Shown here: positions 46,701-59,312 of the stretch, piece after piece | How positions within the stretch are numbered: position 1 is the first letter of the stretch | Layout: the number at the start of each line of letters is the position of its first letter | Source: Spodoptera frugiperda | Taxonomy: Eukaryota > Arthropoda > Insecta > Lepidoptera > Noctuidae | Length of the DNA: 64,000 nt | Direction of reading: 5' to 3' | Assembly: GCF_023101765.2 (NCBI RefSeq) | Contig: NC_064212.1 | Location: 10,664,001 to 10,728,000 of the forward strand | Program-made: the position numbers and the translations under genes | Notes under the pieces: generated by a model | What the model saw: only the letters and a program-made list of their open reading frames with translations | Database searches by the model: none | What the model was told of the DNA's origin: nothing

Positions 46701-47217
46701 ATTACGTAATTTTAACACTAAGGAATGTGCGCAAATCAACCGAATTCATAAATACAACGTCATACTAACGAACTGTGATTCTAATCTGAATCACACTTAT
46801 CAACGTAATGACGCAAAAGAAACCTTTAATAAAATTATTGCATATTTTTATCGCTCGAGATTTGTGAACTAATGAAATAAATGTACCATCTGTGACTTTT
46901 GCGAGACATTTCAGTTACAAATTACAAAGACAAAAAGCTGAAATATTTCAAAAGCTTTTATGTAGGTACCTTTATAGGAAGCTGCCTTGAATTTTGATAT
47001 TCTAATTTGAAACTAGATCTCATTTCGTGTCAAATTAGCAGATGTCAAGCTAATTTTCTCTTGGGAACAGCAGCTTATGCGGTACCGTATAGATTTGCTA
47101 GACAAAGACTGGATAATTAAACAGACTGTACAGATGCTAGGACCTTAAACCTCTTTAGTCAAGTGGATGTATGTAAGTAAGTCCGATTGTCGAACACGGA
47201 TACGTCACGTCTTTTTT

Positions 47218-47530
47218 ATGATATAAGCCGGTAAACGAGCAGACGGATCACCTGATGGTAAGCAATCGCCGCAGCCCATGGGCACCAGAAACATCAGAAG
47301 CGTTAGAAGTGCGTTACCGGTCTTTTGGGGGTTAGGAATTTAAGTGTTGTTGGGTAATCTTGGGAAGATTGGAAAAGGGAGCATTTGGGTCTCCGGTAAC
47401 CGCACTTACACAACGAGACATAACGCAAGCGTTGTTACACGTCGGTTTTCTTTGGGGCCGGGGTATTACTTCGGTCAAGTCAGCCCATTGGTGCAGAAAC
47501 ATGACTCTCCCACACTTAAAGTCTGGAAAT
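47218..47530. mobile_element. Interspersed repeat, about 310 bp
   Basis: It runs from a poly-T-flanked AAGCCGGTAAACGAGCAGAC through CACCTGATGGTAAGCAATCG, GTGCGTTACCGGTCTTTTGG and CACACTTAAAGTCTGG. I recognise the words as a very common lepidopteran repeat, and part of it recurs at 28163-28240. A 62-codon frame inside it is incidental. Confidence 0.65.
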
Positions 47531-50500
47531 AGTATTCATATATGTATGTAACAGCACACCTTGTTGTTCCTAAGTAGAATTGGTAGACGGGCTCATATTA
47601 ATCAGTATGTCTGCCCCGCAATGCAACACCATTACAACTGATATAAAAATCTTTAATGATAAATATATTATGAGTCAGTCGCATGTGCTGCCACCAAGCC
47701 ACGATAGACTTCATTATGGCGATATCCCTCATGTCTCGTTGATGTCACCTTTATTTAACCTTAATTTGATAAATAGCCTCTACTAAATGAAATATGTAGC
47801 TAGTAGCTACCTAGAGGTGTCTGCTAGAGTGAATTGTTCGAATTTTGTCTCTGAATAATTTTGGTGTAATTCTAATTATAGTGTTGTATTGTATTGTATC
47901 AGGTATGTTTGTCATGAAATCTCAAGTGTGAATACTACGAGTAAGTTGAGCCCTCCTCCTGGCATCGTATTCCTCATTACTGAGGTACTTATACTGCTGT
48001 CTGTCTCTGGTTACAATTTTGGGACATAGGATATAGGTCTCTCGTTGTTCAGATAGCATTACGTACCTACTGAGTAATTATTATGTTACCGGATTATTCA
48101 CGTTACTGTCTGGAACTCGACTAGTTTCAATTCATGCTAGAGGCTCATTTTCACGAGAAGCATTTTGTGACACTCGACGGGGCGATAACATAATATTTAA
48201 TTTAATATATCTCACGAAAGTTATAATAAAATTAATAATTCTTGTACCAATACAAATATCACCACTGAGTTTACAGGACCTTAATAATCTATAGTGGACA
48301 AAGTCACGAGTGTTGCGCTAATGTAAGGTAAAGTAGAACACCAACTATTGTTTTATTCTTTATGTATAAGTACAGTGCTCATTATTACATAAGACCTAAA
48401 TGTTAGCCGAAGTCTGAAGGCACAAGGCCACTGTAGCCTTGGGCGACAGCTTTCAACTGGTATTTGCAGATCTCAAGGCTATTTCTATCAAATATCGTGA
48501 AATATTAAGGCCATAATTATTTTAGTTTCGGTAACGTTATAGTACTATTAGTGTTAATTGTATTACCACAAAATACAAAAATAGTGTTTAGTTTTATTAT
48601 TTTGGTCAATTTGACAAAAAAGTGGTTTACCTATAGACTCTTGTTCGCTATAACTAAATATTATTCCATATCACAACTAAAAACCCTTCAATCATCTATG
48701 ACATAGTTGATCCGATCTGAAACCTGATATTCCATCGCCTCCTAGTATCAAATTCAAGCGCAATGCTCGTCCTTCACGAAGTAGGTACACCGAGTCGAGG
48801 ACGTAGCTTAGACAAAACACGTGCTATGCAGTATGGAACATCTATTTATACTAGTTACAATGAACTTTCGCTTGACCGTACATGACGTTAAGGCGGCCAT
48901 GTTGGTGGGTATGTGGGTACCTAATTTGCTACCAGCCTGTATGTTGAGCACTAAACAGTGTATACTTGTATAGGCTGTATACTATTATTTATTTAGGAAA
49001 TCATGAATAAAAGGAAATTATGGATTTGTTTCTAAGTGATAGACAGAAAATGAACTGAAATATCTGAAGAAAAAATGAAAATAATTTTCATTAATAAGGA
49101 CATCGCCTTCTGTATTCTTCCCAAATAAGTTAAATAGTAGGTAAGTATTTCAGTTTCCAACCAGGAAGGGGAAGGATCTGGGGAAGGGCTATGTTCTGCA
49201 GTGGAATTCTTGTGTCTGATATGATGATGATGTTAAAGTTAAATGGAAACAATGAAACAAAAAGTTAGACGTAACGATATGTTATGTCTAGTTACGTGTA
49301 TTACATCTAGTACTAAGGTAATTTATATAAGTGTTTATCCAATATGATTTGGACACTATTGTGCTGCCTCATAGGTTTCATAATTAAATACTGACGTCAT
49401 TGTGAGAGAAACTACACTTATCATAGTACTACTTACTACGAAAGTTGGGAACTTATTGGGCTTCTAACTTCTTCCACGTTTAAACATCACGCCTTTGAGT
49501 CATTGAAGGAGGAAGCGTGAGTAGTAGTGTGTGTACTTCTAGTACAAGTAATATCTTTTTGATTGTTATGTTTTGATCCGATTGTGTGAGCTTGTTATGA
49601 AGTACTGGACATACCTAATTAATCTGTTTCGTAAATTATGAAACAGATTAAATACGAAACAGATTAATTAAATACTTCCATTTTAAGCGATCCTCATCAA
49701 TTGGCACACTGGACTCCTAACCACATAAAATAATAACGTTATTCTTAGTTTCCACCAATTATAATTACCATTGAATCGATTGCTAAAAAGTGGCAGACAC
49801 ACCAGAAACAGGCTCCGTTTCTAGATTTTGTGGTGTCATTGCCATATGGATGAACATATCTAGGATGGATATGTTATCTATGAGGATAAACATATCTAGT
49901 GACTAGAAAGACACACTAGAAAATCCAATAAAACAATGTCCCCAGAAATGGATTCCAGAATTTTCTCAACAATTCGCGTGTGGACTATAAAGAAGAAATC
50001 AGTAGTGTGTACTTATGTGCGTGTTTGTAGACTTCATCGGTTATCGCTGCGTGCCTTGCATGGACTTGTTTAATGATAAACACTACAACAGAAGACGCGG
50101 ACTATTGTTTACATATACCAGTAAATACTGAGTCATAGGTGTATTATGAACGGCGTGGATACCATTAGATGTGATGTATGTAATGTTAACACTCAACTAA
50201 TGATTGTAATGCCGTGAAAAAGAAATCTGATTTTATTCTGTTCATTGTAATTTCTCTTAACTTGAATAACAAGGCAATTGCACGGCACTTGTGACTCTGA
50301 TGTTGTGGGTGTCAATGGGCGGTGCTGATCGCTTACCATGGGTATCTTTCAGTTGGTTTGTCCCCCTCCTTCCTCCATAAAAAAACATAAAATTGAAAGA
50401 CGTAAAGACACTTTTTACCTTAGCATTTCGCTTTACATTTAAATCATGTTTAAAATTGATCGGGGTCACTAAGCAGCTGTATTGAGAATGTGAATGTTCT

Positions 50501-52767
50501 GTACACTCAATGCGAAGCTATGTAGTGTTAGAATATGAAAAATGCAACACAGAAGTTTATTTACGGTACATACGACACCCACTTTCCCCCGATTATGTTA
50601 TGAGTTCCATGTAATAGAGGCGAGCCTATTGTCTATTGTCATGTCAGACTCGGTACTACGATTGAGAATTTCGAAATTGAATAATCTCATAGATTTTTCA
50701 CTCGAGTCCAGGATCGAAACATAACTTTCTGGGACATGAAGTTTGCATGGTAGGTATGTGAAATCAAGGTAATTTACACTCCGGTCCCTTTTTCGCTTCG
50801 TGTCAAGGTTATGGCGCTGGGAGTCTCCCTTCAGTGTCCTAGTATGGATTTTGTTCGCCAGGGGTTTTCTGCTATAGAACATACTTTTTGGGGTTCAGTT
50901 GTATATTTTATGCTGGAGATATGATGTTATGGTATGAGTATTGGGTTTTAAAAATTACAACATTATTTAACAATTTTTAAGGAACGAAAAAAATATGATA
51001 GTATGGTTTTGAGGTTGAGAAACTTAATCAACTTTTTTATTATTAGAGCAACTGATTTGGTTAGTAGTATGGCTATTGTATACGTATGTTAAATATGACC
51101 TAAATATCACTAATGTAACACAGAACACATTACTAATTTTTCAACGATAATCTCGTGGAATAGTCTAGACAATTTATTTCGCACTCTAGACCTGTCTGTT
51201 ATACCTAACTGTCTAGCCTAACTAGTACAAGCCTAGTATACATCTATCGGTCAAGGCAACATCGAACAAGTTATAAAGAATTGGTATATTTTTTATAAAC
51301 TACGATCATTTGATCATGCCATCAGTTGATTACACGACCGTGGAATGAAAATCGTGTAACACAAACAACGTGGGCGTTGAATGACGAATTAATGTTCCTC
51401 AGGAAGTGTTGATACTTACTTATATATATATTTTGGTACACAGAAATTTTTCCTCTTTTTTTGAAGGAAAAGCTTTTCTATTTTTTTTCCTGTTTCGCTG
51501 AAATAAGCAAGGAATTTGATTTAAACTCGTAGATTGTGGATGGTAAGTCTTAGTCTAAGATTCATTGTCACTCAAACATATTTTTTAAGATTTTCCAACT
51601 GGATTTTCTCGGGAAAACCTTGCAGATAATTTTATTATTTACAGTCTTAATTAGTCATAACATTTTATGTCATAGGAAACTGATTATACAGATGTTTATA
51701 AACATTGATAAGTCACTGGTTATTAGAGTCTAAGATCGTACGAAATGTAGAGTAAACAAAGAGATTTTATTTTTCCGTATATTCTGAACGGCGCATCGGG
51801 TACTTGCGCCCGTCCTTCGCTGTCGGGTAGAGGCTGGGTGCCCTTTTCTCCCACGATGGTCGCTACCTCCATGCTTTTAAATACTGCCACGCCCAACGCC
51901 GTGTTCACAACACGTATAACAATACAAGCCTCATTTATATTGCAATTGTGAATGCCTTGGGAACTGAATAAAATAGTTTTTAGAAGGGGTCAAATAGATT
52001 CATAAATGCTGTACGATAAAATAATGTTCTCTTATTAAGCAAATGGACGGATCGATATCAAGAAGTTACCTAACTGTGCCGCTGGTAGAAAAATATGTAT
52101 TTTTTATGTGAAAGTAAATGTATTTATTTAGTTAGTAATTCGAATCTCCGGTTCTGCGTAATAGGATCGATACTTTTGAAGATTTTTACTTATTAGACTT
52201 TTTATTTTAATGTTTGTACCTACTATTTACCATTACTATGAAATATGTACGGAACATTATAAACATATTATATGAAAGGAAGACCAATGAAAGATATGCC
52301 TATCTACATCATCACTAATCCTCATTCTGAACCAAACACCATAGAAAACAAAACTATTGGACCCAAAACATCTCTATTTAATGAATAGACAAGAGACCAT
52401 ACATAATTCACCTGTATAGTAGTATTCACCTAGTGTAGTATTCAATCATAATAGACAACTAGCTAGGTACATATATGTATACCTATGTGAATGTTTACAG
52501 AAAAGCATGGATCGATAAATCATTACCGAGCGAGCATGCCACGTACTATCAACAGACTATAGGCAGGCTTCAATTAATTTACAATGATTCCCTTTCCAAG
52601 TACTGTCGACGTCTATATACCTATGTATCTATAAAGGTATGTATGTGTGTATTTATCTAATTATTTATAATGTGATATAAATTATATTTATTAAAACGAT
52701 AGGTTTATTAGTTTGAGATGAAGTTGGCATATTATGTAGGTAGATGATGGTAACTATCATCACGTAA
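47531..52767. other. Gene-free intergenic sequence
   Basis: No supportable gene. Features noticed are a hairpin at 49616-49670, a weak repeat tail near 49165-49235 (TGTTCTGCAGTGGAATTCTT then GATGATGATG), and AT-rich or TAGG-rich tracts. All open frames are below about 95 codons and lack motifs. Confidence 0.45.
49616..49670. repeat. Imperfect hairpin with 18-bp arms
   Basis: TAATTAATCTGTTTCGTA at 49616-49633 pairs exactly with 49653-49670. The loop contains a further partial copy (GAAACAGATTA), so the motif is present three times. Origin unknown. Confidence 0.65.
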
Positions 52768-52862
52768 ACGTACTCATCATCATCATCAACAGCCTATACA
52801 TATGTGGCCACTGCTAACCAAAGGCACCACGATTGCGCCATGCGCGTTGGCAATGCGTATTG
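52768..52862 (-). mobile_element. Repeat tail fragment with ATC microsatellite
   Basis: A CATCATCATCATC microsatellite is followed by AACAGCCTATACATATGTGG, CACTGCTAACCAAAGGC and GCGCGTTGGCAATGC. It matches the tail of the SINE-type repeat at 61930-62120 (ACTGCTGACCAAAGGCCTCT, GCGGGTTGGCGATTTC). Degraded copy. Confidence 0.5.
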
Positions 52863-53718
52863 AGCAGATAAGTAATTAATAGGTGCTGGAAAAGGCATCA
52901 AAATGTCTCATACATCACTTTTATTCTATAAGTTTTTGCTGGGCATTGCCGGTAATTTATAAATACGTAATGATTATACACATTACAATCGTCTTGGAAA
53001 ACAATTGTGGAAATGTGGATCACTTAAAGAATCACATCAAGCGGGAATCGAATCGTCGACACGTTGTGGAGCAGCCAAACGCTCAGTCTCTTCGCCAAAC
53101 GAGCAATTGGTGATTGATGATGGGAAACTATTCTCTTCATTTTTCAGGATTATACCAAACGCTTACCCTTATCCATTCTGAGTGTAAAGTCATCGAAGGG
53201 AAATTACTTATATTCTTTTCGTACCTTAAACTTCTATCACTTAACATAGTTATCATATCGCGACCTAGATAAATATTGTTGACATTTAGGCTACCTAGCT
53301 GGCTGTACCTAGGTATATAGGAATAAAACCGGAATCTAGGTCACAGCTTTTGACGGATGACTTACCTACATTCTGCAGTGAGATTCAGTTTGCAACCAGC
53401 TTTTTCCTAGTATAGATATACAAGATGATTTTTGTTCTTTGGGGTAGGCAGAGATTTACTTACAAGCATCTATCTAATGACTTGATAGACAAAAAAGGAA
53501 TGTCATGTATTTTTCCTCCTTTTTGTGTTAATGGACATGGATTCCACTAAATAATGACTCCAGAATTCACCTGTGGGAGGCTATTTGAGGTTCCTCAAAC
53601 TGCCTCGCATGCGTGGGGATTATGACAGATGTCCACTGCTGAACTAAAACTTCTCTTTCAAGGAATTGGCGGCTGATGGTGATATAAACACATTAATACG
53701 AAGGTGATGAGGAATCGG
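52863..53718. other. Gene-free intergenic sequence
   Basis: Mostly AT-rich. A short word near 53624-53670 (GATGTCCACTGCTGAACT) recalls repeat tails common in moths. Nothing else is supportable. Confidence 0.4.
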
Positions 53719-53872
53719 ATTAGCTGCGGACTACCTAGCGGGTTTACCGGGGCTCCGACTCGAAAAGCAGGAGTAGGAACGGGGTGGTTTTTAGTCAGTA
53801 AAGTCTGAAACTGCCTCTCGGCTCGCCCAAGGCGAGAGAATTCATTGAATGATTTTATCCCCTTAAAAAACC
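53719..53872 (+). mobile_element. SINE-like repeat, copy 2 (GGGGTGGTTTTTAGTCAGTA family)
   Basis: It contains GCGGACTACCTAGCGGG, GGGGCTCCGACTCGAAAAGC and GGAACGGGGTGGTTTTTAGT, then CTCGCCCAAGGCGAGAGAA and a CCTTAAAAAACC end. This is the most complete of the three copies for the segment before GGAACGGGG. Confidence 0.75.
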
Positions 53873-54356
53873 GTAGTACCTTAGTAAGGTAGTATTACTG
53901 AACATCTGAAAATGGAAAATCTCATTAAATATCCCTGTTGACCAGTTAATGCCCGGCCCGATTAAATCTAGGATCACAGTCGTGCTTCCGAACAAGAGAT
54001 TAACAAGGGTGAGGTAATAAGTCTATAAGATAAGGGCGTGCCTACAACCGAATACGGATTACATTTTCAGATTACTCTGAGAATTTCAAAGTAGAAAATT
54101 GTTATAGACTTTTAAGAATGGAGCCAAAAACTTCGTGTTGTGATTGAGGAATTAAAATACGAAATACGCTGACAGCGCTAAAACGAAATAAGAAAAAAAA
54201 TTAACTTATTTTTGATGGATATCTGAACCTAAATCTTAAACTGATAAATTAAATTAGAGAGTCTATATAATATTCAAATAACCAGCATAGTAATATACAT
54301 ATAATTACATACATGCAGCATGTATGCCAAACATATCAACCAAACCACATTTCTTA
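53873..54356. other. Gene-free intergenic sequence
   Basis: No feature recognised. AT-rich, with no frame or repeat I can place. Confidence 0.4.
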
Positions 54357-54760
54357 CAATTTTTGTCTGTCTGTCTGTTTGTTTGTTCTCACTTATTTCT
54401 GAAATGGCTGGACCGATTTTGACGGGACTCTTATTGGTAGGTTGCGGATGTATTAAGGAGTAACTTAGGCTATTTTTATTTTCAGAAAAAAAAACATTAG
54501 ATTTACATTAGATTACATTACATTCCGACTGCACGGTTGGTGCGGTGGCTGGGCAACTGGCTGCCGCGCAACGGGTAGCGGGTTTAATTCCCGCACAGAG
54601 CAACTCTTTGTGTGAAGAATTTACATACAAGTTCAAGACACCCAGGTGTCTTGAACTTTGTAAACGCACACACGACATAAAAAAATTGAATTAGCCCAAA
54701 TTCTCCAGAAGTCATTATTCTACGCGGACGAAGTCGCGGGGAGCAGGAACTCCCCTGTAA
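54357..54760 (+). mobile_element. Interspersed repeat split by a nested SINE
   Basis: The left part (TCTGAAATGGCTGGACCGAT, GGAGTAACTTAGGCTATTTT) and right part (ACGCGGACGAAGTCGCGGGG) are, from memory, the two ends of one common lepidopteran repeat whose interior is normally a few tens of bases. Here they are about 220 bp apart because a SINE lies between them, so the SINE is the younger insertion. Confidence 0.5.
54529..54686 (+). mobile_element. tRNA-derived SINE nested in an older repeat
   Basis: It has an A-box-like GTGGCTGGGCAACTGG and a B-box-like GGGTTTAATTCCC with tRNA-like spacing, then GCACAGAGCAACTCTTTGTG and a 3' end CGACATAAAAAAATTG. The same family occurs at 37730-37915. An internal short hairpin (AAGACACCCAGGTGTCTT) is present. 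Confidence 0.65.
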
Positions 54761-55289
54761 TACTACACTGGAATCGAGATATTGGGTACCTATCTAGACT
54801 TATAGTTAAACTTTAGTACCTATATGGTAATAGGGTCGACAAGCGCAGTGATTCCCGCCATATGCTCCAAGGCCATAAGTTATAGTAACTTATGTCGAAG
54901 GCATGCGCTTCATGGTACTTGCATGGTTTATACCCGTTTGAGTTTACGGTGATGTTATCGAGTGCAATAAGTATAGTTAGGCCTTATTACTTATTGCACT
55001 TAAATGAGGTTGGCTTATTGTTACGTTCGATTTGTTTTTCATTAACCTACTGTAATTATTAAGGTTCTCTGTTATCTCCAGAAACAGTTTACGATCTGGT
55101 TCATGGTAAGCGGTGGTCGTAGCCTAATGCCGTCTGAAACACCAGACGTATCACAAGTACGTAGCGGATGATGTAGGGATTTCACTGCGCCATCGTCTCC
55201 GAGGAGGATCTACATAATGATGTGTTCAGTCAGTCAGTTCAGTATCAAAATAGAGGAATCTTATTTTTTCCGAAAAGGTGTGCCATTCG

Positions 55290-55502
55290 AAAACTACGCC
55301 GGTTGCGTGACCAGACGCCTCAAAGAGCCATCAGACACCACAGATGGGACCCAGTAGGGTAGATGCCTGATCTGGAGCTGCGTACTACCTAGCGAGTTTA
55401 TGAAGCAGGTACTGAGGCGCTTTTCGAGCCGGAGTCAGTAAGAGTCTCGCTTCACCCAAGGCGGGACAGGTCATTGGATGATTTTCAACCCTCCAAAAAA
55501 AG
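55290..55502 (+). mobile_element. SINE-like repeat, copy 3 (divergent)
   Basis: It contains CTACCTAGCGAGTTTATG, TTTTCGAGCCGGAGTCAGTA, CACCCAAGGCGGGACAGGTC, ATTGGATGATTTTCAACCC and an A-rich end. It is more diverged than copies 1 and 2 and lacks the GGAACGGGGTGG segment. The preceding 200 bp may belong to the same element. Confidence 0.55.
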
Positions 55503-57504
55503 ACACTCAATTTATTTTCATCAACTAAAGTCCTGTAATAAAGTGAACGATTTTCCTCAATCACCATAGCCGCTACTAAGAACTACCACATAAAAGGTAT
55601 ATTCAAGTCGCAACTTGAATATCCGAGAATCACTTGTAAACATACCTACCTAAGAGTAAAGAGTCAGGCATTAGTATTCGAAATAATATGATGAATACGT
55701 GTTTAAATATTTTGGTAGCTTCCTCTATTGTTCCTGCGCTCGTCTCTCACGTGGCCGTACTCTGTTGCGAGCGTACGCCAGCATTCTAAAATGGCTGACT
55801 CACACGACTTCTATTAATATGCTTCAATTATTGTGGTAATTTTATGAAAGATGTTATAGTGCGATGTAAATATGTATATCGTTTGATGTGTCATTGGTAT
55901 ACATACATACTATTATGTGTTTTATGTTTGGTGATAGGTAAAATAAAGGTGTATGTTAAATCTCATCTTCAATTGTAATGGGAGTAAAATACAAGCTAAA
56001 GATGATAATTTTGTGAATATTTAGTACTTATTTATAAATACTATACGATACAGTAGATTTAAGGTAGTACCTAGTTATAACACAATAGGACCCATTTAAG
56101 TTTTAAACGATGGTGCTCGACGACTGGGCTTCTTAGTTGTTCAGTCTCTTTTGTGCCTTTAGGCTTAAGTCTAAAACTAAACTACGGTACCATTTTTTTC
56201 TTCTCCTCTAACAATACCTTCTGATTTTATTTGTTGCAGGATCCAAGACAGTTGTTCAAGTCTCTGGGACGTACCGGATTTCAGTGTTCCGGTGTTTTCA
56301 TGATCGTATCTACTGTAGATCCTTACAGGAGTTGCAGCGGTTATGGGAGGCTGTGGCAGGCTTGTCCCATAAAAGAAGTATAACACGATTATTATAGAAA
56401 CAGCGTGTTCAGGAGTTGCTAAGGAAATTATTAAATAAAGTAAAGTCTGTTGTTTTTCGGTATCTGGATGAGTATGACGCGTGTCGAGTGTTCCTACCCA
56501 CCGTAGGCTTGCCCTGTATTTCCCAGAACTAATAACTGGAAAAGTGATAATAGTGGGTACCTACTTGTCTCTTCGCGGAAAATATGTATTGTTATGTTCG
56601 TATGGGTGGAAATGTTATTGTTATGAGTAGAAATCATTTTAATGCTTGTATGAAAGTAATTACTTCAACGTTCTATTGATTTATAAAATGTTCATAAAGG
56701 TTAAGGTTAAGAATTAAGATTGTTAACTCTTTCAGTCTTAGTTTTAACTCGTACCTACTATCCTTTAAACCACGTGAGGTGTTTTTAACTTTCTTCACAC
56801 TTCAAACTCCTTCAAAAATCAGAAAAACATGCAATAAATCAACCAAAAACCGTTATTTCATACCTCAGCAAAACCAAAACAAGATTATGCATAATCAACT
56901 GTAAATGATTGTCCAATTACGGCCGAGATTTTAGGGTGTGCCGCATCGCAATACATTCACCCCTTCGTACGCAAACAGGGTGTCGTATACTCGTACCTAC
57001 CTAGCTATAGAGGTAGACGTAGCTAGGTAGACGGGCGGTCTACCTACCTATACCTACATAGACCTAGCTACCTGTACATTTCCGCGAAAACAGATTGCTA
57101 TTTCACGTTATATTAGATTGTCTGCAATGTACCGTGCAGGACGCATTCAATCTATTCGGATTCGACCCTCATTTTGAATGGGTATTAAAAAGCTGTTAAT
57201 TAATATTGTGATATGTTTTGATTTGTACCCTGTTGGAAAGGAAATAAGGTTTCTATTTATGTAAATGGGTTTGTTTAGGTTTGATTTTGAGTTAGACTAT
57301 TTCATGATAAGTGGTCCACAGATATATAGATATTTTTGCTAGCAATTTAATAAAATGTACCGTAGAAAGGTTTGAGACAGACTATATACAATTTTCTTTG
57401 TCATTAGGAGATATTTCTTTTATGATTGAAGAGAATGCTATTACATATGACATATAGCACAAATGGTGAAGTGGGTGTACATTGTACAGTGGCATTACAT
57501 GCTG
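55503..57504. other. Gene-free intergenic sequence
   Basis: No gene recognised. A dense CTACCTA/TAGGTAG tract lies at 56990-57075, typical low-complexity moth DNA with local self-complementarity. Confidence 0.4.
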
Positions 57505-57560
57505 TAATATGCACCTCTGCCTACCCCTTCAGGGATAAAAGGCGTAACGATGCATATAGA
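57505..57560 (+). repeat. Short repeat tail (TGCACCTCTGCCTAC family)
   Basis: TGCACCTCTGCCTACCCCTT, then GGGATAAAAGGCGTAACG. It is the better-preserved partner of 29460-29520 in this window. Confidence 0.5.
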
Positions 57561-57710
57561 TATGATAGAATGTATATTTTGAGTTAATTTCACTATAGCA
57601 CACTACAGTACAGTACCAAAACAGCTTGTATATGTATAAGAATATTTTTGGGCCTCATTGATTTATCCGTTATCTAAGGTTTTATCATCAAGATAAAGAG
57701 ATAATGTTTA

Positions 57711-58264
57711 TCCCATCAAAAACATCCTGTAAAAAACCCAAGTCTCGCAGCTCAGTCTTTCTACCGTCAAAAGTTGTGAGATCCATGTAATACCAAGTCG
57801 GTTAATCTATTTAGTGTCTACTTGAAGGACCTTCTGTCTTAAGTTATTACATAAGTTATTATCATGCCAATATTAAAAATATTTAACGTTTTAAACAAAT
57901 AGATCGACTTGGACATCGCTTGATTTGATTATTAGTATGTATCACACTACACAGCACGACGGGCCAGCGACCAACAGGAACGAGAGTTTCAATCGCGTGA
58001 GGCGCGAGAGACTAAAGAATCTAATATAATATTGTAATATTCATTTTGTTTTCATGTGATGTCCAAGTCGATCTATTTGTTTAAAACGTTAAATATTTTT
58101 AATATTGGCATGATAATAACTTATGTAATAACTTAAGACAGAAGGTCCTTCAAGTAGACACTAAATAGATTAACCGACTTGGTATTACATGGATCTCACA
58201 ACTTTTGACGGTAGAAAGACTGAGCTGCGAGACTTGGGTTTTTTACAGGATGTTTTTGATGGGA
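57711..58264. repeat. Long inverted repeat: two 207-bp arms, 140-bp spacer
   Basis: The left arm 57711-57917 (begins TCCCATCAAAAACATCC) and right arm 58058-58264 are reverse complements with no mismatch that I could find. The spacer 57918-58057 holds a GC-richer patch (GGGCCAGCGACCAACAGG). There is no open frame and no clean target duplication (left flank ATGTTTA, right flank TCTCACT). It may be a foldback transposon, a long-TIR MITE, an inverted duplication or an assembly artefact. Confidence 0.9.
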
Positions 58265-58436
58265 TCTCACTTCTTTTTGTAGAGCCTTTCTTTTTGATAC
58301 CATCTACTTCTAACGAATTTTGTTAAAGGTCTTATGATATTTTCTTATTTTAACATTATTTAATATTAACATATATTTTCTTATTATAACCACCATTATT
58401 TAATTACAATATTAAATTTATAACCACCACCAACCA

Positions 58437-58504
58437 CCAACTGCATAAATAACTTTGTAATCCCATATATTTATATGGGATTACAAAGTTATTGATGCAG
58501 TTGG
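58437..58504. repeat. 33-bp near-perfect hairpin with 2-nt loop
   Basis: Arms 58437-58469 and 58472-58504 differ at one position and meet at TCCCATATA-TT-TATATGGGA. It lies 172 bp beyond the 207-bp inverted repeat. No coding potential. Confidence 0.9.
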
Positions 58505-58789
58505 TGTATTTGGAAAACTGGACCGAAATTACAAAATATTTAAGTTTTCCCATGATTAAGACACTAAACTCTATTATGTATTCCAAATATGAAGCTTCTA
58601 AGTCTGCTAGAAGTGCCTTGGACTTTTGATGATCGGTGAGTCAGTGAGTGACAAAATTTAGAAACTTTAACAAGTTGTCATTCTTAAACTACTGGTTCAA
58701 ATTGACTGAAATTTTAAATATTCCGTGTTTATACAATGCCGGATTAGTTACTGAAGATTCAGGTTTCTTGCTTTATCCACAACCGAATT

Positions 58790-58895
58790 ATAGGGGTCGA
58801 AAAAGGCCCGAATTGCTTCGAGAAAAGGATGGTACGGCCGTGCCGCTTTTTTTGCTCGACTTGGCGGGGGCACTGCCGTGCCCCCAGATGAAACA
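58790..58895 (+). mobile_element. Possible repeat fragment with GC-rich hairpin
   Basis: Contains TTGCTCGACTTGGCGGGGGC followed by ACTGCCGTGCCCCC (an 8-bp hairpin GGGGGCAC/GTGCCCCC). It resembles a lepidopteran repeat I recall. An 84-codon frame crosses it but is not credible. Confidence 0.35.
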
Positions 58896-59214
58896 AAGTT
58901 AATCATGCTGTAGTGATGAAAGTTGTTCGGAGTTCTGAATCAATAGCATAATCTTTCAATGAATCGAGTATACTTTGAATGAGGTATCAATAAGCATTAG
59001 TAGGTTTCATAAATCTTAAGATAAAATTGCTGTGTTTTATGTAATTCCCTATTACCGACGTTTGTCCTGTTCCGGGATTCCCCATATATAGTTTCTTTCA
59101 AACAATGCAATTTCAAACAATACGTTAAATTATATTACGTATGTAATAGTATTTATTTAAAACACTAATCATACGTGATGCATAAAAATACATGTGACGT
59201 ACAGGCGTCACACC

Positions 59215-59312
59215 TGCTCAGATTGGTTGGTTTATTCGAGCCGGCCAATCAGAGCGCCGAACGCACTCTCGTTTCGATTATTTTAAACGCATAGCAAATT
59301 TGTACTAAGGGC
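59215..59312. mobile_element. Diverged MITE copy, inverse of the one at 36985
   Basis: CAATCAGAGCGCCGAACGC and CTCGTTTCGAT are the reverse complement of the 36985-37092 core. The right end TTTGTACTAAGGG corresponds to its terminus. Orientation is opposite to the first copy. Confidence 0.6.

Noticed and set aside
47344..47551. Two overlapping 62-63 codon frames
   Set aside because: They lie inside a dispersed repeat and have no protein similarity that I recognise.
56985..57080. CRISPR-like or tandem array of CTACCTA words
   Set aside because: Irregular spacing and variable words. It is ordinary low-complexity TAGG/TACC sequence.
58648..58902. 84-codon frame
   Set aside because: It crosses a probable repeat fragment with a GC hairpin and contains no domain.
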